A stretch of DNA of 64,000 nucleotides from Ceratodon purpureus (taxonomy: Eukaryota > Streptophyta > Bryopsida > Pseudoditrichales > Ditrichaceae), in contig CM026427.1 in the NCBI GenBank assembly GCA_014871385.1, positions 3,790,988 through 3,854,987 on the forward strand. The letters are read 5' to 3'. The position numbers and the translations under genes were made by a program. The notes below the pieces were generated by a model. That model saw only the letters and a list, made by a program, of their open reading frames with translations, was not told the origin of the DNA and made no database searches. Positions 23,531 to 33,759 of this stretch are shown here, in pieces. Every line of letters starts with the position of its first letter. The first letter of the stretch is position 1.

Positions 23531-23999
23531 CATGTGCAGTCGGTATAAGTGTAAACGCCAAAGAAATGTCCTCACTCAATCACCAACTACCTGAAGCAAA
23601 AACAGTGTACACTTGAGACACTTGTAAGCAATTAGTATTCATATTAATAAAAGTGGCTTGCACACATACCAGGGAAGGTCAGACGACGAACAGCTGAGCA
23701 TACAAAATAACATTGATGCACCTGTGGTTTATAATACACAAGCGGGCTTCACGCAATATACGAGCAACCATCCAAATTTGCAAAGAAATGAACGAACACC
23801 AGGTATCCATTACTGCAACGCCCTAGCCGGGAGATGAGACCGATTTGAACTCAGAGAGCAAATATCAACTATTACCAGAGATTTTTTAGTTAATTGTTGG
23901 CCTTGGACAAGGCGCAGTGGGCAGGTTTATCTTGATACATAGCCTCGGACTCCGCTCCCCCTCCCTGGTATCCAGAATTATTACGAGTGAGGTCAGCAT

Positions 24000-26400
24000 T
24001 ACCCTGCATCACCTAGCTGTGGGTAATACACAAAAACAGGGAAATTGTAATAGCCTCCTCTGATGCCAGTGTTTACATTGACCGCACTCGCACGTGCTGT
24101 TTCTAAGAAGCCGGAACCAATCTCATCTTCACTATCGAAACCGAAACCCTTGGATCCTGATCTTCCTCATGCATCCAAAGCCGCAACGTCAAGACGAACT
24201 AAACATGTAACACAACACCACCGAATCTAAAGCAAGAAACAGGAAACGTAGTTCAACTCACCGACGGCCACTGTCCCTGCGCGCAATCCGAGCATCCAAT
24301 ACTCCAATCAAAGCGCCGTCACATCAATAACACCGTTACCACCACCACCATCACCAGCAACAACAAGCGACGACCTAAGCGAAGAAACGCAGCAGCCGTG
24401 TGGTAGTCATGGCAGATGTCCCGAGTACCGAACTCTGGTGTTGATGAATCACTGACCGATCAGCACAGCATACATGAGCTTAAATTGTTCAACTGGGGGA
24501 TAAAAGTTCAAGCAGCCAATCTTCAAAAATTTCTCAATGATTGTAGCACGTCTGATCCCCATCCTCGAATATTGTTTTCACACCTTCATAATCCGAATAC
24601 CCCGGGTGCACTAATTCTCGATCAAGAATTCGTATGCACTCTCATCGATAGTGCATAGCGCCTTCAAACCCTAATTTTCGAATATAAAACCCTTCACAGA
24701 AATTCCGTACCTGAACCCCTATCATTCGCATCAGTGCTCGAACCATGAAGTTGAATTCCGCTGATTCGTTTGGCAGGCAGGATTATTTCGGCGCCTCCAC
24801 ATTTCAATTATTTCCCACGTGCATGTCTACTCCACCGAGGCTCTTCATCATCTAGGCACAGCACATCCAATGGCACAGAACATATTCAATTGAATCACTC
24901 TACTCATAAGATTATTAAGTCTCCACTGTACCGTCGCCTGACAATCTGAACTGGTGTCTCGCAGCAAAGAGAGTGTCAGTTTGATTCCAACCAGTAATGA
25001 GGTTCCCATGAAACCGTTGAGCTAACGGGAGGGATGTGGCACAATTCTAGAGCACTTCCATTCCACTAGTACTTCCATCACACTGAATTTCAAGTGAAAT
25101 GCCTGAAATTATTTCATTATTTTTTCACTTTTTTTTTTCCCGGCGTATCAATGACAGAAATAATAGCATCAATGAATATTCCACTCTGCAAAATTTTGAA
25201 GTTAATGCCCCAAAAAGTTTCGTTGAAAACAGTGTCCCGAGAACGCCTCAACGGTACTTTTCACCCATCCAAGTATGCAAAAAACCCTAAACTGGCGCAT
25301 TTCTAGAACCGTAATTCATAAACGGAGACGCCCGCGAAATTAAAAGTGAATTTGGACACAATCCAAAACCGTTATGGTCACTTCTACAAATGACGACCAT
25401 TCACTTTGTCAGACTTTGACGTCTCCGTTCGGCATTACAAACTCAATGTCCTTTCCCAATAGTTTTGGAACTCGAAGAAGATGAGGTCTATTTTCCGTTT
25501 CCAAAACATATTTTTGCATTGACATAACATACATTACACTTTCTCTAGTATTTATGCGAGGGGGTAAAATTGGGGAAGAGCTAAGTACTTTTGTGGTTCA
25601 CTTTATTGTGCTTCCACCCGGTAATGGAATAACTTATTCAACCCCTTGTCATGGTTACTTATTAAAAATCACTATTCTTCAAAGAAATTTGTAGTTCGAT
25701 ACCATTAATCTATGTGATATCAATCTTTCAAACCTCACAACATTACCAGCAAACCCGTCACTTCTCACTAACTTAAAATGCAAAAGAAGTAACTTTTCCC
25801 TGTCTGTTATGGCAATCCTCACTCACCACCTTCTCCAATAGCTCAAAATAAGAACTAAAAAACGACCACTTCGCTTGTAGTGCAATGCCCATAGTCACTG
25901 GGCGACGCTGGGCCGTGAGTGCAAGCTTGAGAGCTAGGAGGATGAAGATGGAGATGGTCGTGGAGAGATCAGTGATCTAGAGATCTGGAGATGGAGAGAG
26001 CGAGCCTGCCGAAGCTCCAGGAACTGGTCTTCTTCCAGCGATCGAAATGCATGCCAATTCTACAGTTACTACAGGACCACAGGTCATTACCATGCGGATG
26101 ATATGTACTGATAATGCAGTAGCTGATGATGCAGTTCGTGATGTCGTTGCAGTAGTAAATTACGATGAGGAAGAAGCTATAACATTCGGACGTGCTTGGA
26201 TTGACTTTGGCAGCTCAAGATGCGGATTGTCCGAGCCAGTGTTGGAAAATGGGTTAACGAGCTGCTGCGGGGAGGATGAGAGCATGCTGCTATGCACACA
26301 ATAGCGGACGCACATCGGAGACGTTGGCCTCGCAGGCAGCACAGGCCGCGCACACAGCAGGCGTGTGCAGCCGCATACGAGCGTGTGCTGCCGCATGGGG
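24000..26400. other. Stretch without a supported gene
   Basis: I looked here for the missing SMC4 N-terminal half and saw none. A short open frame at 24,416-24,658 (+) contains the dispersed-repeat blocks shared with 2.6 and 7.1 kb. The rest shows no domain. Confidence 0.4.
24509..24572 (+). repeat. Dispersed repeat blocks shared with 2.6 kb and 7.1 kb
   Basis: Two adjacent blocks recur elsewhere in the same orientation. The block ending CCAATCTTCAAAAATTT also occurs at about 7088-7112 (25 bases identical). The block containing GTAGCACGTCTGATCCCCAT also occurs at about 2598-2617 (28 of 29 bases over the longer stretch). All are on +. The parent element is not identified. Confidence 0.7.
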
Positions 26401-26479
26401 ACCAACACACTTGGGCACAGTCAGGAGGCATGAGATGCCACATCGTCAACCTGCAGGGTGGGACTGGGGTGGGTCGGGG

Positions 26480-26487
26480 TATATAAA
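26480..26487 (+). promoter_or_regulatory. TATA box of the BAT1-like gene
   Basis: TATATAAA in a GC-rich setting (GGGTCGGGG precedes it), about 460 bp before the inferred start codon. A likely 5'-UTR intron follows, with donor CTG/GTGAGTAC at about 26,778 and acceptor TTTTTTCAG at about 26,920. Confidence 0.5.
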
Positions 26488-26949
26488 GGACTGAATGGCA
26501 GCTTGTGGAGCTGCTTTCCTCCGGGACGGGGCGTTTGGTTATGTAAGCCTTCCCAGGGTAGCGGCTGCGTACTCAAGCTGGGGAGGCATCACCATGCAGC
26601 AAGAAGTCTTCGTGGAGCCAGGCAGCTCGGATCAGTACTTATAAGGAATCATTTCATGGATCAACCTGCAACTCATAAGTTTTCGGTGATTTCCGACCTC
26701 ATCCAGGTAGACGCTGGAGGTGGCTTTGCGAAGATCGACAGTTACTGCAGCTTTGCCTGCCAGGGTTGTTCAAGCTGGTGAGTACTGATCCTGTGGACCT
26801 GTACGTTGGGTATGACAAGCCATGTTGCATTTTGCGTTGCTGTGGATTATGATGCACTGTGATGGTCAGAGCTCCTGATCGCTCAAATTGTGATCTCTTG
26901 CGTCTTTGCGTTTTTTCAGTTAAGTTGGTTCTTGCTCACGAGTTGGAAA

Positions 26950-29900
26950 ATGGTGGCGATGGGGGAGGCAACCGGGTCACCACCTGCCAAGATGGACGCG
27001 GATGAGCAGAGGCTAAATGAGCTCGGGTACAGGCAGGAATACAAGCGAGTGATGAGCCCGTTCCAGCAGTGGGCTTACACGTTCTCCTATACGGCGCCTC
27101 TGGGCTTCATCACAGGTACGTACTATTGCGGTGTTCTCTCTGTACAGCATAGCTTAACCAGCCGCACTTCGATGTTATTCAAGTACATTTGAACTTTCTT
27201 GTGTTCTCTATAACTAAACATATTATCCTTCAATCCACACCTGCCTAGCCTGTAGTTTCACGTCAAAGTCTTACTCTTGTTGATTGATCCTGAATGGACA
27301 GGTTACTACGGTTTCATGTATTCCTATGGAGGACCTGTGACTATCATGTGGGGTTACCTGGCCACTACAATTGGAACCTTGTGCATGGCCTTTGGAATGT
27401 CAGAGGTAAGCGCATTCATCTTTGACTGTTTATCATGTAGGTGCATTGAGCCCAAAAGTTTGGAGGATATTGTCGTCCATTTTATATGTAATGAGGCTAC
27501 ATTGATATCTGTGTCGCAGTTTGTGTCCTCACTCAGAAGACATTGTCCTCATGTAGATAGGCTTGTAGAATATGAGTGCATCTCTTCTCATCTATTGCCT
27601 TGCACCATGAGGCAAGTGTGGAGTTCAGTAAGTGGCAGGATGGCGTTTACAGATACTTGTTTGCTGGGTTTGAGCAGATAATTTCGGCATTTCCAACCCT
27701 GGGGAGTGTATATTACTGGGTAGCCCAGCTTGTACCGAAGAAGCATGCACCTTGGCTGTCATGGTTTGTAGGGTGGATCTATCTGGTGGGTTCCTTCTGT
27801 GGGACTGCGTTAAATGAGTTTCTGCTTGCCCAGTTCATAGCAACCATCGTCCAGTTGGCAACGGGTGGAGCCCTCAACAATGGCTATTCCCTCTCACCCC
27901 CTCAGGTACACAACATTTTACCATCAATTTGGATACGTACACATTATTAGTAGCCAAAAAAGTCACCTCAGAGGCTCAGATTAAGTCGAATATATGTCAA
28001 AGCAATTGAGGATGTACTTGAAATTTCTGTAATCTAAAAAAAAAACAAAAACCAAATTCAGATTCAGCGTTGATGCTACAGTCTGAACCTCACGAACCAG
28101 AAAGTACCCGTTCTACTTTGGTTCATTGATAGGATTAAATGTGGCAGTACTCTTGGTCATGTTCTGTTTCGGGTGTGATACAGTCTCGGCATCTCAGCAT
28201 GATGCACATTATTGACCGTGCACCTGTACGATGTGTTGCAATGCCTCAGATTTGCGGAGTCACGGCCGCCTTATTTGCATTACACTTCTGTTTTTCTATC
28301 ACCAGCACCAGGACGCTTGGTATCCTGAGCAGCATTGGCGCATGGTTCCAAATCATCTCAATTGTGGTCATCTGCATCACCCTTCTGGCCATTGTCCCCC
28401 ATTACCAATCTGCGAAGTTTGTCTTCACACACTTCGTCAAAGCTCCTGATGCAGGTATTGGGAGTGCCGCATTGGTGGTACTTCTGGGACTACCTTACGC
28501 TCAGTCCATCCTGACGGGGTTCGAGGTGGGCTCTCATGTGGTCGAAGAAGTGACAAGCGCAGCTACAGCCGGCCCACGGGCGATGATTCGCAGTGTGTAC
28601 GTAACGGCTGGCACGGAGGCAGTACTCCTACTTGTGATGACCTTCTGCATCCAGAATCCGGACAACGTCTTGGGCTCCAACACCGCTACAGGTACACTCC
28701 TCAGTATCATCCACTAGATGCAAATTTTACAAGACAGCAATTATACCACATTTTTCACTTGGGTCACATTTTTGGGTCCTGCATATCTGGAAATACAAGA
28801 GTAGTTTCTCGGACTCAGAGTATCTCGCATTTTAGTTGCAAATAACAGACTTGAAATCCAACACTTTGTACTGTCTCAGCTTTCAGATGATCACTTAAAT
28901 CATATGATATGTCATTGTGTAAGTCCAAGTACTAAATCCCGCATTCTCCACGAGTGGAATTAGGAATTACCGTTGCCTTATTCACGTTATCACGGTTAAA
29001 AGAAATGTGCTTAATTACTAGGTACAGATCTGTAATTAACACCAAAATATATGTACTTCGGTCGTATAATTTTTGAAGCTCTGATTAACTGAACTCGTAT
29101 TGCAGGAGGGGGGGATGCATCAGCAGGAAGCCAAATATTCTACGATGCTTTTGAAGCAAGAACTGGGCATGGCACAGCTGGGTCAATCATCTTCACTCTC
29201 CTCGCTAGCATGTCTCTCTTCTTCGGCAACATCACGAACGTCACCCTCACTGCTCGCATGGTATTGCGATCATTCCTACATGTCCATGCTTGACGTTACA
29301 GCCGGGGTTACAGCCGAGTCAATATTTCCCCTTTCCACATACAAGTCCTCCAGTTTCAAAATTTGACAGCATATATTTCAGTGTGAAGATTGCCAGATTA
29401 CTCCTTGACTGTTGTTTCCGAAGAAATATTTGGAGAGTTTTGTAGCGGTGAATAGTTCAGAGCTTTATTTAACATATACCTCCCTTCCTCGTGAACGCAG
29501 GCCTACGCAATGGCTCGGGATGTTGCACTCCCAGGCCACAAATGGTTGGTGCACCTCACGAGAAGGGAAAAAACTCCGATCAACGCAACGATTATGACTG
29601 TAATAGTCTCTTTTGTGTGCACATTGCCGTCACTAGGCAGCAGTGTTGCATTCACAGCTATCACCGCCATGTCCACCATCACCGCATACGGCCCGTATAC
29701 CATCGTCCTTCTCTGCCGCCACCTTTTCAACAACCATTTCGTTGCTGGCCCATTTTCTCTCGGGAAGTATGGTATTTGGATCGGAGGTTGGGGGGCCTTC
29801 TGGGGAGGATGCATGTCCATTCTCTTCTGTCTCCCTCCGTCATATCCAGTGACAGCCTCCACTTTCAACTACGCTTTGGTTAGCCTTATTGCTTGCATGG

Positions 29901-30049
29901 CTTTTGGCCTTGTTTACTGGTATTTCATTGCAAGGTTCAACTTCCATGGTCCGAAGCGCACAGTCGATGATCTCGACAGTGACCCGGAGTTGGCAAAGCC
30001 CATCCAGCCTGCATCTCATGTCGATAACCAGAGTATGGCTCAGGTTTGA
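26950..30049 (+). CDS. BAT1/GABA-permease-like amino-acid transporter
   Basis: Six exons join in frame: 26950-27115, 27302-27405, 27678-27905, 28250-28691, 29106-29260 and 29501-30049, giving 547 aa. Plant BAT1 proteins are APC-superfamily membrane transporters that move amino acids or GABA, reported at mitochondrial or plasma membranes. Family-typical segments are DEQRLNELGYRQEYKRVMSP near the N-terminus, the first helix SYTAPLGFITGYYGFMYSYGG, GSVYYWVAQL, the helix-6 region GFEVGSHVVEEVTSAA, FFGNITNVTLTARMAYAMARD, and near the end FVAGPFSLGKYGIW followed by NYALVSLIACMAFGLVYW. Length is close to the usual 500-550 aa, and about 12 membrane helices are expected. The start ATG lies just after the probable 5'-UTR intron; a short upstream frame (ATG at about 26,656) precedes it. 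The gene looks intact. Confidence 0.9.
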
Positions 30050-31600
30050 ACAATTTAAATGGGAAGATATATAGCACGGTTGTTCTAGTGGATAGGCCAC
30101 AAAGTGGTCAATAGCAAGCGCATTCCATTTCAACCACCGCAAATTCTGTAATCATATTTCTTTAGCCATTAGCGTAATTATGTCTCTGCAGTTGAAAGAG
30201 CTATGAACAAGAAAACAGGTGATGTAGCCTTCAACCTTGAGTTAAAAATATAGGACCAATTTGACACCGTATTTAGAGTGAAGCTTCACAGATTACATTT
30301 CTGGATAGTTACAAAGAGCAGTCGACCAGCATTGCAATGCAGGTCTCAGAATCTTTAGCAAATCTTGAATATGTAACTATTCTTGAATATGTACAGTAGT
30401 ACTGTTCAGTGGGGTACAGAAATAATTCGAATTTTGAATTTGCAGTGAGAAAAATTTCAGTACTGCCAAGTTTGAAAGCCTCCCGAGAGCTCGGATATTG
30501 ATATTTTACCACGAAATTTTTACCAAAGAATTATCTTTAAGTTAATTATATGTATGCCATTTTTCAAGGCCAAAAGATTCACCAAAAAAAAAGTTATTCA
30601 AAATCTACCACCAAGGACATGTTTTCACTGCCAACTTTGACAGCCTTCCAAAGATTGAATTTTTTTTTTTGGCCATGAAATTCTTGGAACAAAGTCCCCT
30701 TTAGGTTGATAACATATGATAAAAAGTTCAAGGCCAAAAAACTAATACCAAAAAAGATATCAACAATCTACCAAAATGTGTAGTTATGTGAAACAATGGA
30801 GGAAACCATTTCATTGAAACCAGCGGTTGAGAAATTGTCCATTTACCATAATTTTTTTGAGACAACATGCTCTTTATGATAAAAACATTCATGCCAATTT
30901 TTATGAACGACGTCTCAGCTGACGTACTGCAAAGATAATTCGATACAAAGTTATGAATGCAATCACGAATTTGAAAGCTACCCTTGTTCGGGGAGCTGTA
31001 GCTGGCATCCCTAACATACCCGGGAAGGAACATCTTCATATCATAGAAGTTAGATGTCACTGAAGAATTTCTTCTGTAAGAGCTGCACTGCGAATCCCAA
31101 ATCCACATACAATGGTCCGCATATCCCGACGCATGCAGCCACAAAAGTCTTTGCAAGGAGACCCCGAAATTGAGTAGAGCAGATACAGCATGATTCGCAG
31201 GATCAACTGTAGATGCAAAATATCCCCTTCATCTTTACTGAGTCCGCGTACTTTGCTAGACATCCGGCCACATTAAGTTAGTACGCGCTTGCAGGTCCAC
31301 AGCAAGTCACGCCTGCTAGGGTGTTGCACACGGAACCTCACTTGTGTCGGCAGATCTGCCTTGCCCCTGCACTGCTCAGGTTTGGTTGTGCATCCTCAGT
31401 CAGCGATTAAGTGTGATGTTTCTTCATAATATTGGAGCTTCTTTAGATCTGGGCTAGACCCTTCTGTCAGTCGATTGATAGGAGACGTTTCTGTTGGGGT
31501 AAGGACGTTCCTTGTGGAGATAGGAACAGCATTAACGTTAACTCTTTCTAGCGGCCCGGCCTTTTTGCTCTAGCATTCAAGCATTATAATCTGTTTATAT
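30050..31600. other. Intergenic, with a diverged tandem duplication
   Basis: About 30,463-30,590 and 30,628-30,760 are imperfect copies of one segment; both contain ACTGCCAA-TTTGA(A/C)AGCC and an AAGGCCAAAA block. No gene is supported here. Confidence 0.45.
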
Positions 31601-31665
31601 TGCTTATCTTTGTATCCAGTAGCGGGCTTTGTACCGACTATTTTACGATTGATTGTTTGGTGGCC

Positions 31666-32991
31666 ATGGCAGAGGGCTATCTAGACCAGATGGGTAAACT
31701 AGGAATTGGTACAGCTACAGGGGTTGTTGCACCAGATGCAGAAGAGGCTTTTTTATGGAAGAAGCTGCCGAGGGAACTCCAGAACAGGGTGCTCTGCTGC
31801 CTGCCTCTCCAGAACTTGTTCCAAATGCGATGTGTGTGCAAGGCCTGGCGCAACATCGTTCTACACCGTGACTTTGCCACCATGTACGATGCAATGCACA
31901 TCTCAGATCCCTCTAGTCCAGCAACCGTCTACATAAACTCCTCATCTCCAGATCGTGTTGAGTGGTCGGCGTACGACTACACCCAAAACAAATGGCAGAA
32001 GCGGACTACTCTTCCTTCTCGTTCTCATTCTAGACTGACTCGAGAGAATATAAGTTATAGCGTTCACCCAGTGGGAGGATTGTTGGTGTTTCGTTTCTGG
32101 AGGCTTGGTGTAAATCACTGGGTGGTATGGAACCCTCTCACCAACAAGTGGAAGACATTACCGCCTTGCAAGACCAGAACCTCGAAGACAACAGTTGTTT
32201 TCGAGCATGCCTTTGTGGCAGATGAGAGATTCAAGAGGTACAAGATCTTGATGGCTCACAACCCATATTCTAAGGACTGGAGAAGTTTCGAGCAGTCCAC
32301 ACGCAATATGGTAACGGAGGTTTATGATTCAGCGACTGGGGTCTGGACGCAATCTGAGTCCTCTTTGCAATCCGCTGTGCACCCCGGGTTTGAATACTAC
32401 TACCGTGAGGAGAAGTATTATCCGCCAGATCCGCCGGGTGTGCTTAGCAATGGTGTAATATATTTTGTGTCGAGTTCTCTGCGCAGAGACGATTCGCTTG
32501 AGAGCGTGCTCTACTGCTTTGACATCAAAAGTGAGCGATGGCATGAGGAATTCCGACACGGTCTGCCATCGTGGTCCATCACGGCCATTCATGGTATGAC
32601 TTATGATGCCTGCAAGTCGGTTTTTGAGTGGGATTGTCGTTTGATGACGGCCATGGTGCACCCTCTGGATGAGGAAGGGGGTGGGAGATGGGAATTGCTT
32701 GTCTATGAAAGGGACCTCGGAACGAGAACGTGGGTGGAGACTGGGATTAAGGTACCTGATTCGATGGTTACCACTGATTCTGAATTCTTCACTCCAGAAG
32801 TAGAAATAGTAGCGGAAGGAAATCATCTAGTCCTTGGTGAATTTCGTAGTCGATATGGAAGATTTACGTGTGCTGTCTACAGAAAAGCACAGAATTGTTG
32901 GACATGTTCTCCAAGTGGGCAGTTTGATGTTCAGGATAGGAAAGGAAACAATTTAGTTCTGTTTAAACCCAGATTAGATTGGAGACCTTGA
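31666..32991 (+). CDS. F-box protein, single exon
   Basis: Intronless gene of 441 aa from the ATG at 31666 (context GCCATGG); the frame is open further upstream but that ATG has the best context and leads into MAEGYLDQMG. F-box proteins recruit substrates to SCF ubiquitin ligases through SKP1. The F-box spans about residues 30-68 (LWKKLPRELQNRVLCCLPLQ, then FQMRCVCKAWRNIV). The rest has kelch/FBA-like beta-propeller features, such as VHPVGGLLVFRFW, WNPLTNKWKTLPP, YDSATGVWTQ, YCFDIKSERWHEE and a final beta-rich block. This is the usual layout and length of plant F-box/kelch proteins. The target is unknown. Confidence 0.9.
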   Translation: MAEGYLDQMGKLGIGTATGVVAPDAEEAFLWKKLPRELQNRVLCCLPLQNLFQMRCVCKAWRNIVLHRDFATMYDAMHISDPSSPATVYINSSSPDRVEWSAYDYTQNKWQKRTTLPSRSHSRLTRENISYSVHPVGGLLVFRFWRLGVNHWVVWNPLTNKWKTLPPCKTRTSKTTVVFEHAFVADERFKRYKILMAHNPYSKDWRSFEQSTRNMVTEVYDSATGVWTQSESSLQSAVHPGFEYYYREEKYYPPDPPGVLSNGVIYFVSSSLRRDDSLESVLYCFDIKSERWHEEFRHGLPSWSITAIHGMTYDACKSVFEWDCRLMTAMVHPLDEEGGGRWELLVYERDLGTRTWVETGIKVPDSMVTTDSEFFTPEVEIVAEGNHLVLGEFRSRYGRFTCAVYRKAQNCWTCSPSGQFDVQDRKGNNLVLFKPRLDWRP

Positions 32992-32999
32992 TCGGAGAT

Positions 33000-33755
33000 T
33001 TTCGCTGATGATCTGAAACTACTTGTATCGGTAACTGGACAGTCCTCCAAACACACACCTGTTATCGGGTTCGCCTCAAGTGTGCCATTCTAGGGAGTTG
33101 TCATGGTGTGCACTTGGTCTGGAGGTTGCATAGCAGTAACAATCAGGTCATTGTCTGCATTGACTCACGGAGGGCGTCTTCAATCTCCATCACTTATTCT
33201 TTGCTGATGATAGCTATCTCCACCCAAGCAGCATCTGTAGCACTAAAGGCTTACCAACCTTGAAATGATCATTATACATGATCTTTACTTTCCATTTTGA
33301 AGAACTATGGACTTGAGCATGTTTCCGTGGAGTCCCTCACCTGCCCTGCAAATTTCCATGTCCAGTATCTAATCTTTTCACTTGTTTGAGTCGGGGGATG
33401 CTCTCTGTAATGTGCCTCTGGGATGTCGGATGGCGACACACCCAAAGTGATGGTCCTCTCCCTCTGTCTCCTCTGAGATGTCTTTTGTACGACGTTGTCA
33501 TCGTTGTAGTCATTTCAAGGAGTTTGTGGAAGATCCACCGCATTGAAGTAACTTGAAATGGCGTCAAATAACCTAGAATGAGATGACCGAGCTGAAATAG
33601 CAGTGTAGTAAATCCTTCTCAACTGACACAACAACCAAGAAAGGCATGCTATCGGACTACCTGAAAAGAGAGTTCAGGCAGCCTCCTAGCCAAAATCCAT
33701 CCTTGAATCTAGACAGAATTGAACTATAAAAATATAAGAGATCCAGGACACTGAT
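33000..33755. other. Intergenic between convergent F-box and ABCB genes
   Basis: The two genes end towards each other here. I see no further gene; 3' UTRs of both are expected. Confidence 0.5.
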
Positions 33756-33759
33756 CCAA

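Larger units (their letters stand above)
16884..23560 (-). mobile_element. Large DNA transposon with multi-exon DFAEN-type transposase
   Basis: The transposase exons occupy 16,884 to about 22,960, with probable upstream exons to about 23,560. The ends are not defined: I did not identify terminal inverted repeats or target duplications. The element is interrupted in one intron (18.1-20.35 kb) by a GH9 endoglucanase fragment on the opposite strand. The SMC4 relic follows directly downstream on the same strand. Coding exons lack obvious breaks, so the copy may be fairly young. The superfamily is not certain; the protein resembles large repeated transposase-like proteins found in animals and lower plants with DFAEN and SDG.A.Q.K motifs. 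Confidence 0.65.

Noticed and set aside
29503-29868. Minus-strand open frame inside the BAT1-like last exon
   Set aside because: It is antisense to a well-supported transporter exon and shows no domain.
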